DNA from: Candidatus Kurthia intestinigallinarum | Lineage (GTDB): Bacteria; Bacillota; Bacilli; Bacillales_A; Planococcaceae | DNA: 64,000 nt | Direction of reading: 5' to 3' | NCBI RefSeq assembly: GCF_003991225.1 | Contig: NZ_JTFC01000042.1 | Coordinates: 1-64,000 of the forward strand | Shown here: one piece after another, positions 18,223 to 26,911 of the stretch | Layout of the letters: every line of letters starts with the position of its first letter | How positions within the stretch are numbered: the stretch's first letter is position 1 | The notes under the pieces: generated by a model | What the model saw: only the letters and a program-made list of their open reading frames with translations | Databases searched by the model: none | What the model was told of the DNA's origin: nothing | Translations under genes and position numbers: made by a program

Positions 18223-18732
18223 ATGTTCCATCTACAAACAAAGCGCTTACGTTTTCGCAATTACACGAATGCGGATTTTTATTTTTTAAAGGGTCTATTA
18301 CAATCAAAGGATATGATGCGCTATATCGGTGACGGTCAAACTCGTAATGATGCGGAAGTTGAGCAATTTTTATCGTGGATTTATACGCATTATCGTGAAG
18401 ACGAACATACCGGATTAAAAATTATTGAAAACCGCAAAACAGGTGAGCCAATGGGGCATGCGGGCATCGTACCACAAGTGATGAATGGTCAAAAACAATT
18501 TGAAATCGGCTATTGGGTTGCGAAAGCTTACTGGGGTCAAGGCTTTGCGACAGAAGCAGCAGAAGCAATGAAAGACTATGCCGAGCAAGAAATGCACTTA
18601 ACAAATTTAATTGCGCTAATTCAACCAGGTAACAAAGCTTCGATGCGCATTGCAGAAACAATTGGTATGCATTTGGATAAGACAGAAATGTTGAATGGAC
18701 AAGAAGTACATGTTTTTACAACAAAAGCCTAA
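18223..18732 (+). CDS. GNAT N-acetyltransferase (RimJ/RimL type)
   Basis: The product is 169 residues. It starts FHLQTKRLRFRNYTNADF, and has FEIGYWVAKAYWGQGFATEAAEAM, the acetyl-CoA pyrophosphate loop of RimJ/RimL-type GNATs, then NKASMRIAETIGM. Such enzymes acetylate protein N-termini, amino acids or drugs; the target here is unknown. It is single and is closed by a terminator at its stop codon. Confidence 0.82.
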   Translation: MFHLQTKRLRFRNYTNADFYFLKGLLQSKDMMRYIGDGQTRNDAEVEQFLSWIYTHYREDEHTGLKIIENRKTGEPMGHAGIVPQVMNGQKQFEIGYWVAKAYWGQGFATEAAEAMKDYAEQEMHLTNLIALIQPGNKASMRIAETIGMHLDKTEMLNGQEVHVFTTKA

Positions 18733-18761
18733 AAACCATGTGATTGCATGGTTTTTTTTGT
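18732..18761 (+). terminator. Terminator of the GNAT gene
   Basis: AAAACCATG and CATGGTTTT arms with a 6-nt loop, ending in eight T. Confidence 0.85.
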
Positions 18762-18842
18762 GTGAAAAAAGCTGTTTTTTGAAGGTATTTAATGCTTAAA
18801 TGTCGAATTATTGTTAGTGATAAGAAAAATAGGGGGTCAATT

Positions 18843-20711
18843 ATGTCGATGTCACATCTCTCGTTATCGCTAAGTCAATCCTCGGAAATGTTTAGGCAAG
18901 AAATGATTAAATTATGTGCACGAATCCAGCCTTTTTATGTACTTTTTATGTTTGAACAAGATGAGCAACCTTACGATTATGTGAAGCTTTTTGAAACCTA
19001 TCAATCCATGGGAACCATTTTAAAATTAGAAAAAGAGAAAATTTTCCACACATCTGAAGTGTTTATTGTAAAAGAATCGGCTTATTTAGAAAATCAAGCA
19101 TTGTTTTTTCAGTTACGCGTCCGTGCACGGGAACGTTTAATTGAAAAGCTCGCAAAATCTGTTATTTTTTATGTTGTTAGTCAGCAACAGCATTTAAATT
19201 TAACATTGTTACAAGATCAGCACTTACTAGACGATTCATTAACGATTACAAAAAATGTCCTTAAAAAATGGACCTTTATCGGTGAGGAAAAAACATGGGA
19301 TGCATTCACTACATGGTATAGCGATACTTTGACGATGGCAATTTTAGAAGATATTGTCGTTGTAGAAGGGCTTAATTCGTTGAAAAAATTACCTGATAAA
19401 GCATTGAATGCATTATTTTTCGCTCACATGAACGATGTCGCGAATGATGAGACTTTTATTGATAAAATTTCACTTGTAGTTGACGACTATATTAAAGAGT
19501 GGCAGGAGCAAGTAATTCTTCTTTTAAAGAAGGATTTAGAAGTATATATTGAGGTCGAAAAAAGCGTAACACAAACAATGCAAAATGCACGCGATTTTTC
19601 ACAACTTGCAACAGTGCCTCATTATATGTATGTGATGAATAATACACTTTATCAAGTAATTCGAGAAGTGCTTTATCAATTAAACTCTTCCCAAACAGTC
19701 TATTCATTTCAAAAAGGAAAAACAAAAGGAACTTTATTTTTAAAAGAAGGACAAATAATTGATGCTACGATGGCTGTATTAGCGGTAGATGTTTTAGATA
19801 TTTTATGTGGTTTTTTCCTTCACCAGTCAGAAAACATGCAGAATATAGTCGAAATTCGTTTAACAGATATTTTAATGATGCGTGATATTAAGCAGAAATT
19901 AGGTGGAGAAGGACGACGAGGAGGCTACGAGGCAAAGCAAAAGCAACAAGTTCTAGCTGTTTTAGCATTGCTAAAAAATATCCATGTGGAGATTGAGCAA
20001 ATGGTCAGTTATCATACAAATCAACCGACGCCTTTAAAGTTGAAAGGACCATTACTCGTTTTTGAACAAGAATATTGCTATAAATTAGGTCCTATTTTTA
20101 CACCGTACTTGAGTGGTTCTCAGCGACAATTGGCATTATTACCATTTCGTGCATTTCATTATCATGTATATCGTTTTCGCCATGAAAAACAATTATGTCG
20201 ATATTTAAGTTGGCGCTGGCGTACACAAGCTTCGCAAGCAAAGTATTGGCAAGCGAATAAGGTGTCGACGCTACTAAAAGCTATTGGGGAAACCTTAAAT
20301 CAACGTTCACCTTCTCGAACACGTGAGCGTTTTGAAAAGGCACTCGATCAATTAACGACAGATGGTGTGATTGCAGGCTGGCATTATGTCAATTGGGATG
20401 AAGCTGTAGCGGTAGGCAAAGGCTGGGGGAATTATTGGCTCAATGCGGCAGTTATTATTGAACCGCCACAAGCGGTACTCGAAACATATCATTCACTTGA
20501 GAAAAAAAGAGTACCTATGACGACAACAAAAAAAGAGAATGAAGAATTTGCAAAGCAACTTGCCAATTTTCGTAAAAGCCAGCATCTGACGTTATCACAG
20601 GCAGGTGAGATGTTGCATGTGTCAGCTGCTTATATGAGTCAATTAGAGCGAAATATCGTTAGACCATCACTAAAATTACGCAAACGTTTAGAACGTTGGT
20701 TATTATCTTGA
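18843..20711 (+). CDS. Large protein with a C-terminal XRE helix-turn-helix, possible regulator of the acyl-CoA operon
   Basis: The 622-residue product starts at ATG 18843 (AGGGGG six bases before it; an earlier frame extension has no ribosome site). About residues 1-340 form no family I recognise. Around 354-395 a GGEGRRGGYEAKQKQQV segment followed by a hydrophobic helix looks like a winged-helix unit of some plasmid replication initiators; that is only a resemblance. The last 60 residues are an XRE domain (LTLSQAGEMLHVSAAYMSQLE). No signal peptide or membrane segment. It is separated by a terminator from the acyl-CoA operon and may regulate it, but no binding site is proven. Confidence 0.7.
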   Translation: MSMSHLSLSLSQSSEMFRQEMIKLCARIQPFYVLFMFEQDEQPYDYVKLFETYQSMGTILKLEKEKIFHTSEVFIVKESAYLENQALFFQLRVRARERLIEKLAKSVIFYVVSQQQHLNLTLLQDQHLLDDSLTITKNVLKKWTFIGEEKTWDAFTTWYSDTLTMAILEDIVVVEGLNSLKKLPDKALNALFFAHMNDVANDETFIDKISLVVDDYIKEWQEQVILLLKKDLEVYIEVEKSVTQTMQNARDFSQLATVPHYMYVMNNTLYQVIREVLYQLNSSQTVYSFQKGKTKGTLFLKEGQIIDATMAVLAVDVLDILCGFFLHQSENMQNIVEIRLTDILMMRDIKQKLGGEGRRGGYEAKQKQQVLAVLALLKNIHVEIEQMVSYHTNQPTPLKLKGPLLVFEQEYCYKLGPIFTPYLSGSQRQLALLPFRAFHYHVYRFRHEKQLCRYLSWRWRTQASQAKYWQANKVSTLLKAIGETLNQRSPSRTRERFEKALDQLTTDGVIAGWHYVNWDEAVAVGKGWGNYWLNAAVIIEPPQAVLETYHSLEKKRVPMTTTKKENEEFAKQLANFRKSQHLTLSQAGEMLHVSAAYMSQLERNIVRPSLKLRKRLERWLLS

Positions 20712-20748
20712 AACAGTACTTGTCTTATATGACGCGTACTGTTTTTTT
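20711..20748 (+). terminator. Terminator of the HTH gene
   Basis: AACAGTAC (20713-20720) and GTACTGTT (20736-20743) pair across a 15-nt loop and are followed by seven T. Confidence 0.75.
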
Positions 20749-20755
20749 GTTGGAA

Positions 20756-20769
20756 TAAAAGCGCTTACA
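20756..20769 (+). promoter_or_regulatory. Possible CcpA catabolite-response element
   Basis: TAAAAGCGCTTACA differs at one position from the Bacillus cre pattern TGAAAGCGCTTACA. It lies about 240 bp upstream of the acyl-CoA operon start. Catabolite repression would suit a degradation pathway, but the distance is large, so this is tentative. The rest of 20770-21006 holds a TATGAT -10-like element near 20950 and no gene. Confidence 0.4.
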
Positions 20770-21006
20770 TTGTTAAAAAGTCGTGCTTACAAGTTGCAAA
20801 GTCGGGGTTAAGTTGTGCATAAAAAAATACCGCTTTTTTTGAAAGTCTATTATATCAAGCTTTTGAAGTGATTAATAGGGACGTTAAATTCCTTATTAGT
20901 TTATTATTTTAGCTAACTTTAATTTTCATTATTTTCAGAATACTAAAGGTATGATAGATACACAGATAACGAATCTGCGAACGAATGATATAAGGGGGAT
21001 AAGTTG

Positions 21007-23175
21007 ATGACACAAAATTTACAAAATTATGAATCATTGAAGCCGTTGTTTAACCCACAGTCTATTGCGATTTTAGGTGCCTCTGAGAGCCCCTATAAAA
21101 TCGGCCATCTTCAAATTCGCGCATTAATTGATGGTAAATTTAAAGGCGATATTATTCCAATCCATCGTACGGCAAAAGAAATTGCGGGCTTAACATGTTA
21201 CCCATCATTAGCAGATGTACCAGGTGAAGTGGATCTTGTTATTTTCTGCCTTGGTCTAGAACAAATTAAAGAAGGTCTTGAAGCGTGTGCAGCAAAAAAT
21301 GTAAAAGCGGCGATTATTTTTGCTTCAGGTTTTTCAGAAGCAGGGGCATATGGTGAGCAACTGCAGCAAGAACTTGGTCAATTCGCAAAAACACACGGCA
21401 TTCGTATCGTAGGACCAAACTGTGTAGGCTTAGTGAACACAGAGAATGGCTTGATTGGCACATTTACGCCATCATTTTTAACTGTACCACTCGATGGTCA
21501 GCGAGGCGTCGGTTATATTTCGCAAAGTGGCGCTTTTGGTGTATTAACGTATATGGCAGCCGCACAGCATGGTATTAACTTTAACTATTTTGTTAGTACA
21601 GGGAATGAAATGGAGTCCAGCTTTGAAGATTTCATGGAATATATGGTACATGATCCGCAAACGAATATTATTAGTGGTTACTTAGAAGGTGCTAAAAATC
21701 CAGAAAAATTGAAAGCGTTATCAAAAGAGTCTCTTCAAAAAAATAAGCCAATTTTATTGATGAAAACAGGTAAGAGCTCGGCTGGTAGTCGTGCAGCTGC
21801 ATCTCATACAGGTTCACTTGCAGGCTCAGATAAAATCTATGATGCCTTTTTTAAACAGCATGGCATTATTCGTGCAGAGGATTTTGATGATGTTATCGGT
21901 TTTACGAAATTATTTAATCCCAATAAATTACCTAAAGGAAATAATACAGTCATTATTACAAGTTCAGGTGGTCGTGGCATTAATGAGGCGGACCGTTGTG
22001 AAGCACATGGTTTAAACATTGTGGAGCTATCTGCTGAAACACAGGCGGCTATTCAAAAGAGCTTGCCGGACTATGCGAGCACAACGAACCCAGTTGATTT
22101 AACAGCTGCCGCAATGGTATCGAACCCGGAGTTTTATTTGGAGCCATTAAAAGTACTTGTAAATGATCCGGAAGTTCATAATATTATCTTTACTGATTTC
22201 CCATATGCTTGGGATGAAAATTCACCGCAGCTACAAGAATTTATTGAATTAAGTAAGGCGAGTGACAAAGTCATTGGGTTATTCCCATTCCCACTCGATG
22301 GTATGACCTATCCAAAAGCGACAAAAGCTTTAGTAGAAAACGGTATTGCGGTTGTACCATGTAATCTAAATCCAGTGCGCGCACTGAAGAAGCTAGTGGA
22401 ATATAGTGAGGCATATCGACAATCTTCGATTACTTCACTAGCAGATTATCGTCAACCACATGCGGTATTAGATGATTTATTAGTATCAGGTGAAACGTTG
22501 AGTGAAGCACAGGCAAGTGAAGTGCTGGCACGCTATGATATTCCAACAACAGAGCGTCGTATTGCGACATCACTTGAGGAAGCGGTAGAGCATGCAACAG
22601 CGATAGGATACCCAGTCGTGCTAAAAATTGATTCACCAGATATTCCACACAAGACAGAAGCAGACGCAATTCGGTTAAATGTACAAACACCAGAAGAAGT
22701 GAGTCAAGCGTATGTGGAAATTGTGAAAAATGCGCGAAGCTACAACCCAGAGGCACGTGTCCATGGCGTTTCTGTACAGGAGATGTTGGGTGAAGGTGTT
22801 GAAATAATTATCGGTGCACATAATGACAGCACATTTGGGCCAGTAATTATGGTGGGACTTGGTGGTATTTTCGTTGAAGTATTCCAAGATATCGCTTTTA
22901 AAGTAGCACCAATCAATCGTCAAGATGCATTGAATTTACTTGATGAATTAAAAGGAAAATCAATTTTACATGGTGCGCGTGGAAAAACGCCAATAGATAC
23001 AGAGGCAATTGTCGATGTTCTGTTAAAAGTATCGGCACTCATGATAGACCATGGAGAGCAGATTCAAGAGCTTGATATTAATCCACTTGTTGTATACGAA
23101 AAAGGTATTAGGGCAGCGGATGCGATGCTTGTTGTGAAAGAGCAACAAGTGATTCGACAAGCGATGGAGGGATAG
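21007..23175 (+). CDS. Acyl-CoA synthetase, NDP-forming (ATP-grasp)
   Basis: This 722-residue protein has a CoA-binding domain (SIAILGASESPYKIGHLQIRAL), a succinyl-CoA ligase-like domain with the phospho-His candidate His267 (ASHTGSLAG), and a C-terminal ATP-grasp domain (YPVVLKIDSPDIPHKTE, GLGGIFVEVFQD). It matches ADP-forming acetyl/acyl-CoA synthetases, which activate an acid or regain ATP from an acyl-CoA. ATG 21007 is chosen over the TTG at 21004 by spacing from AGGGGG. It is the first gene of a seven-gene unit, 2 bp before the next. Its position suggests it activates the substrate or recovers energy from a product. Confidence 0.85.
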   Translation: MTQNLQNYESLKPLFNPQSIAILGASESPYKIGHLQIRALIDGKFKGDIIPIHRTAKEIAGLTCYPSLADVPGEVDLVIFCLGLEQIKEGLEACAAKNVKAAIIFASGFSEAGAYGEQLQQELGQFAKTHGIRIVGPNCVGLVNTENGLIGTFTPSFLTVPLDGQRGVGYISQSGAFGVLTYMAAAQHGINFNYFVSTGNEMESSFEDFMEYMVHDPQTNIISGYLEGAKNPEKLKALSKESLQKNKPILLMKTGKSSAGSRAAASHTGSLAGSDKIYDAFFKQHGIIRAEDFDDVIGFTKLFNPNKLPKGNNTVIITSSGGRGINEADRCEAHGLNIVELSAETQAAIQKSLPDYASTTNPVDLTAAAMVSNPEFYLEPLKVLVNDPEVHNIIFTDFPYAWDENSPQLQEFIELSKASDKVIGLFPFPLDGMTYPKATKALVENGIAVVPCNLNPVRALKKLVEYSEAYRQSSITSLADYRQPHAVLDDLLVSGETLSEAQASEVLARYDIPTTERRIATSLEEAVEHATAIGYPVVLKIDSPDIPHKTEADAIRLNVQTPEEVSQAYVEIVKNARSYNPEARVHGVSVQEMLGEGVEIIIGAHNDSTFGPVIMVGLGGIFVEVFQDIAFKVAPINRQDALNLLDELKGKSILHGARGKTPIDTEAIVDVLLKVSALMIDHGEQIQELDINPLVVYEKGIRAADAMLVVKEQQVIRQAMEG

Positions 23176-23177
23176 TA

Positions 23178-23627
23178 ATGAGTTTAGCACATTTAATTGG
23201 AAAAACAGGAAAACCTTATACAGTAGAAATTGAAAAACGTCATATTCGTCAGTTTGCAGAGGCAATCGGGGATACAAACCCGCTTTATCGTGATGAGGAA
23301 TTTGCAAAAACAACGGTACATGGTGGTATTATTGCACCGCCAACATTCCCAATTGCGATGTCAGAAGAAAGTGAAGAGGAGTTAGATTTAGGATTAGATT
23401 ATAGCCGTATGTTACACGGGGAGCAGCGCTTTATTTATACGCGTGCAATCCGCCCAGGGGATGTATTAACATGCCAATTAAAAGTGACGGATGTATATGA
23501 ACGTGACGGTAAAAATGGAACGATGGAATTTATTGTGATGGATACGGAAATGACAGACGAGGCGGGACAGCATGTTGTCACAAGTCGTACAAATATTATT
23601 TATCGTCCGATTTCGGCGAATGCATAA
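23178..23627 (+). CDS. MaoC-like dehydratase subunit, N-terminal type, lacking the catalytic His
   Basis: The product is 149 residues with the FAS1-like dehydratase/MaoC N-terminal fold (YTVEIEKRHIRQFAEAIGD, VHGGIIAPPTFPIAM). In active hydratases the motif reads GD.NPLHxD; here it is GDTNPLYRD with Tyr37 in the His place while Asp32 remains. That is expected for the structural half of a heteromeric enoyl-CoA hydratase whose partner carries the active site. The partner would be the next gene, 12 bp downstream. In the mycobacterial ChsH1-ChsH2 pair this half belongs to ChsH2. Confidence 0.75.
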   Translation: MSLAHLIGKTGKPYTVEIEKRHIRQFAEAIGDTNPLYRDEEFAKTTVHGGIIAPPTFPIAMSEESEEELDLGLDYSRMLHGEQRFIYTRAIRPGDVLTCQLKVTDVYERDGKNGTMEFIVMDTEMTDEAGQHVVTSRTNIIYRPISANA

Positions 23628-23639
23628 GGAGGAATGACG

Positions 23640-24053
23640 ATGCTAGAACTAGCACAGTTAACAACAGGGCAGGAACTTCCTGCTTATATAAAGGAGCCTG
23701 TGACAAAAGTACAGCTCGTAAAATATGCGGGAGCCTCAGGAGATTTTAACCCGCTTCATACAGATGATGCATTTGCACAAAAAATTGGGATGCCTGGTGT
23801 TATTGCACATGGCATGCTCATCATGGGTTTCTTAGGAGAATACGTCAATCATCTTGCAGGAACTCTTGCAACGGTAAAAGATTTTAGTATGCGTTTTGGT
23901 GCGATGACATTTCCGAAAGATACGATCACATGTCGAGGCGTGATTAAAGAAACGTATGAAAAAGACGGTTCACGCTTTGCGGTGCTGACATTATATGCAG
24001 AAAAAGGTCCAGAAAAAATCGTTGGTTCAGGAGAGGCAACGCTACAATTTTAA
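23640..24053 (+). CDS. MaoC-like (R)-specific enoyl-CoA hydratase subunit with intact catalytic Asp-His
   Basis: ATG 23640 is chosen because AAGGAGG (23626-23632) lies 7 bases before it; an ATG at 23634 is too close. The 137-residue protein has the hotdog-fold motif ASGDFNPLHTDD with Asp35 and His40, then PGVIAHGMLIMGFLGEYV. These residues activate water to hydrate a 2-enoyl-CoA. It follows the His-lacking partner directly, so the two likely form one active heteromer. Confidence 0.82.
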   Translation: MLELAQLTTGQELPAYIKEPVTKVQLVKYAGASGDFNPLHTDDAFAQKIGMPGVIAHGMLIMGFLGEYVNHLAGTLATVKDFSMRFGAMTFPKDTITCRGVIKETYEKDGSRFAVLTLYAEKGPEKIVGSGEATLQF

Positions 24054-24071
24054 GTCGAAGGAGTGTTATGG

Positions 24072-25235
24072 ATGAATCAAATTCGAGATAAATACGCCAT
24101 CGTAGGTGTTGGTGAAAGTAAACGTTCAAAAAATTCAGGAACGACACCGTTACATTTAGCATTAGATGCGGCTCGTGCAGCTATTGCAGATGCAGGAATT
24201 GAAGCAAAAGAAATCGATGGCTTTATGAGCTATTGTGAAAATGATTCTTGCTCACCGCATCAATTAGCAACCTATTTAGGTGTACGACCAAACTATGTTA
24301 AAGAAATTTTGGGGGGCGGTAGTAGTACGGAAATGCTAATTGCAGATGCTGTTGCTTTAATTGAAACAGGCCAGGCGAATACAGTGCTCATTTATCGCTC
24401 GATGAATGGACGCTCTGGTATGCGTATGGGAGGCGGTGGCTGGAGTAGTGATTTATTGCAATCAGCCTTTGATGGCGGCAGCTACATCATTCCATATGGC
24501 GCGGCAAGTCCAGGGCAATGGTTTGGTTTATTCGCTACGCGTCATATGAAGCAAAATGGCTTAACACAAGAGCATTTAGGTCATGTATGTACAAGCTTCT
24601 ATGAACATGCACAGCGTAATCCAAATGCCTTCTTCTATGGTAAACCATTAACAATGGAAGAATATCTACAAACGGCGCAGCTAAGCTCACCGTTTACAAA
24701 ACATGATTTTTGCTTAGAGTCGGACGAAGCGAATGCGATTATCGTCACAAGTGCTGAACGTGCAAAAGATTGCCAGTCAAAACCCGCTTATATTATGGGG
24801 ATGGCTGCTCGTCGCGCGGTATCTCATGCACATTACTGGAAAAACATTGATGAAGTGGCGTCTGATTATGTCGCACAGCCGTTATACGAAGCGGCAGGTG
24901 TCGGGCCAAAAGACATTGATATTGCATCGATTTACGATTGCTTTAGCTGGGTGGTATTACGCCAATTAGAAGCATATGGTCTTGCTCCCAAAGGCGAATT
25001 AGGGGACTTTGTCGCTGCAGGAAACTTGAAAATTGATGGACAACTTCCGACAAACTTAGCGGGCGGAATGCTGTCAGAAGGTTATACACATGGTATGAAT
25101 AATGTATTAGAAATTGTCCGCCAAGTGCGCGGTGAATATGAAGGAACAGAACGTCAGGCGAAAAAACATGATATCGCGATTTGTACAGGCTGGGCAGGTC
25201 CGGATATGGCTGGCGCAATGATTTTACGAAAATAG
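24072..25235 (+). CDS. Thiolase-fold protein lacking the thiolase cysteine, Ltp2-like retro-aldolase candidate
   Basis: This 387-residue protein has the SCP2-thiolase fold (YAIVGVGES start, GGMLSEGYTHGMNN near the end). The segment that should carry the nucleophilic Cys reads EILGGGSSTEML, without Cys. It keeps two Tyr, Tyr288 in SIYDCFSW and Tyr338 in SEGYTHGMNN, spaced 50 apart, as I recall for the catalytic Tyr pair of actinobacterial Ltp2 aldolases. Those split a beta-hydroxyacyl-CoA by retro-aldol cleavage with a DUF35 partner, encoded here by the next gene. ATG 24072 fits AAGGAG at 24058-24063. Confidence 0.8.
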   Translation: MNQIRDKYAIVGVGESKRSKNSGTTPLHLALDAARAAIADAGIEAKEIDGFMSYCENDSCSPHQLATYLGVRPNYVKEILGGGSSTEMLIADAVALIETGQANTVLIYRSMNGRSGMRMGGGGWSSDLLQSAFDGGSYIIPYGAASPGQWFGLFATRHMKQNGLTQEHLGHVCTSFYEHAQRNPNAFFYGKPLTMEEYLQTAQLSSPFTKHDFCLESDEANAIIVTSAERAKDCQSKPAYIMGMAARRAVSHAHYWKNIDEVASDYVAQPLYEAAGVGPKDIDIASIYDCFSWVVLRQLEAYGLAPKGELGDFVAAGNLKIDGQLPTNLAGGMLSEGYTHGMNNVLEIVRQVRGEYEGTERQAKKHDIAICTGWAGPDMAGAMILRK

Positions 25236-25246
25236 GGGGAGTTCAC

Positions 25247-25681
25247 ATGATTGAAGAAACAAAAGTAGAATACGCGAAACCAATTCCATTAAAAACAATC
25301 GACAATGCACCGTACTGGGATGCGGCGGATCGTCATGAGCTTGTACTTCAAAAATGTACGAGCTGTAATACCTATGCACATCCACCAGGCCCAGCATGTG
25401 CTCATTGTGGAAGCCAGGAGCTTGTGTGGGAAAACCGAGGAACGGAAATTAGTGGCACAATTTATACGTATGTCGTTTCTTATCGTCCATTTTTACCAGG
25501 CTTTGAAAATGATATGCCGTTAGTGATTGCGGTTGTTGAACTCGATGAATTACCAGAAGTCAAAATTATTGGCAATGTCTTAGAGGCAACAGTCGAGCAA
25601 ATTGATATTGGAACACCAGTAAAAATGGTGTGGCAAGACATTACAGAGGATCGTGCGTTGCCACAATGGACGCTCGCATAA
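25247..25681 (+). CDS. DUF35 OB-fold / Zn-ribbon protein, partner of the thiolase-fold protein
   Basis: The product is 144 residues. The rubredoxin-like Zn ribbon is formed by Cys37, Cys40, Cys51 and Cys54 (KCTSCN and CAHCG), followed by an OB fold (SGTIYTYVVSYRPFLPGFE). DUF35 proteins bind acyl-CoA and hold thiolases in an active state; in Mycobacterium the same domain is fused to the hydratase as the ChsH2 C-terminus. ATG 25247 follows AGGGGGA; it starts 11 bp after the thiolase gene ends. Confidence 0.88.
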   Translation: MIEETKVEYAKPIPLKTIDNAPYWDAADRHELVLQKCTSCNTYAHPPGPACAHCGSQELVWENRGTEISGTIYTYVVSYRPFLPGFENDMPLVIAVVELDELPEVKIIGNVLEATVEQIDIGTPVKMVWQDITEDRALPQWTLA

Positions 25682-25699
25682 GGTTGAGGAGGAAACGCG

Positions 25700-26893
25700 A
25701 TGGATTTTTCATATACAGCACAGGAAGAACAATTTCGACAGGAGTTACGTACATGGCTTGAAGAAAACCTTCCAGAGGGATGGCTAGCGTCGCAACAACT
25801 ACCGTCAGAGGAAGCAGAGCTAGGTCAATTTTTACGTAAGTGGCAAAAAACATTAGCCGATAGCCGCTGGGCAGCGATTGCATGGCCTGAGAAACATGGT
25901 GGACGTAATGCGACACTGATGGAGGAAATTATTTACCATCAAGAAATGGTTCGTGTGAAAGCGCCACCACTTGTAAACTATGTGGGGCTTCATATGGTTG
26001 GACCAACCTTGATGCAAATCGGAACACCTGAACAACAGGAAAAATACATCCCGAAAATTTTAACAGGAGAAGAAGTGTGGTGCCAAGGCTATTCAGAGCC
26101 AAATGCAGGTTCGGATTTAGCAGCTGTACAAACGACGGCCGTTAAAAAAGGGGACAAGTGGGTGATTAATGGTCAAAAAATTTGGACAAGCTTTGCTCAC
26201 TTTGCAGACCGGTGCTTCCTTGTTGCACGTACGAGTAAAGGGGAGAAAAAGCATCATGGCATTACATGCTTCTTACTGGATATGAATCAACCTGGTGTAG
26301 AAGTACGCCCGATTATTCAAATGAATGGTGAGCATGATTTTAATGAAGTGTATTTAACGGATGCAGTAGCCTATGACAGCGAAATTATCGGACAAGTAGA
26401 TGATGGTTGGCGTGTGACGATTGCGTTATTAATGCATGAACGTACAGGCATTGGTGCTCAAGTATTTTCACTTGAACAGCAATTTGCAGAGCTTGTGAAT
26501 GTAGCTCAAACGGTTACAGAGGATGACCAACCATTGATTGCGAAACCAGAAGTACGTAAGCGTCTACTTGACTTATATATGAATCAACGTGGCTCGTTAT
26601 TAAATTATTATCGCAATTTAACAAAGCAGCTAAAAGTGGGACATCCGGGTGTAGAAGGCTCGATGGATAAATTATTCGTTAGTGAAATGACGAAAAAATT
26701 ATTCTCAGAAGCTATTTCAATTCAAGGTCACGCGGGAATGCTGTGGGAAGAAGATGCTGTACAAGACCAGGGTTATTGGCAGAAAAATTATTTGTATTCA
26801 TTTGGTCAAACAATCGGTGGTGGTACGAGCGAGATTCAAAAAAATACGATTGCGGAGCGCATCTTAGGCTTACCAAAAGATGTCGGTCGCTAG
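25700..26893 (+). CDS. Acyl-CoA dehydrogenase, subunit A of a probable heteromer
   Basis: This 397-residue flavoprotein has YSEPNAGSDLAAVQT, the ADxQ-like FAD/substrate segment IWTSFAHFADRCFLVARTS, and the C-terminal GGGTSEIQKNTIAERILGLP. The C-terminal catalytic Glu of MCAD-type enzymes (E before GTSxIQ) is Gly here. A Glu in LLMHERTGIG sits where isovaleryl-type enzymes keep theirs. With the adjacent unlike paralogue it resembles the FadE28/FadE29-type heterotetramers of steroid-catabolising actinobacteria, each subunit holding part of the site. Starts 18 bp after the DUF35 gene. Confidence 0.85.
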   Translation: MDFSYTAQEEQFRQELRTWLEENLPEGWLASQQLPSEEAELGQFLRKWQKTLADSRWAAIAWPEKHGGRNATLMEEIIYHQEMVRVKAPPLVNYVGLHMVGPTLMQIGTPEQQEKYIPKILTGEEVWCQGYSEPNAGSDLAAVQTTAVKKGDKWVINGQKIWTSFAHFADRCFLVARTSKGEKKHHGITCFLLDMNQPGVEVRPIIQMNGEHDFNEVYLTDAVAYDSEIIGQVDDGWRVTIALLMHERTGIGAQVFSLEQQFAELVNVAQTVTEDDQPLIAKPEVRKRLLDLYMNQRGSLLNYYRNLTKQLKVGHPGVEGSMDKLFVSEMTKKLFSEAISIQGHAGMLWEEDAVQDQGYWQKNYLYSFGQTIGGGTSEIQKNTIAERILGLPKDVGR

Positions 26894-26911
26894 AAGGGTT
26901 GGTGAAGGTCG

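Noticed and set aside
18792-18842. Longer start of the 622-residue HTH protein
   Set aside because: The upstream 17 codons lack a ribosome site, while AGGGGG sits just before ATG 18843.
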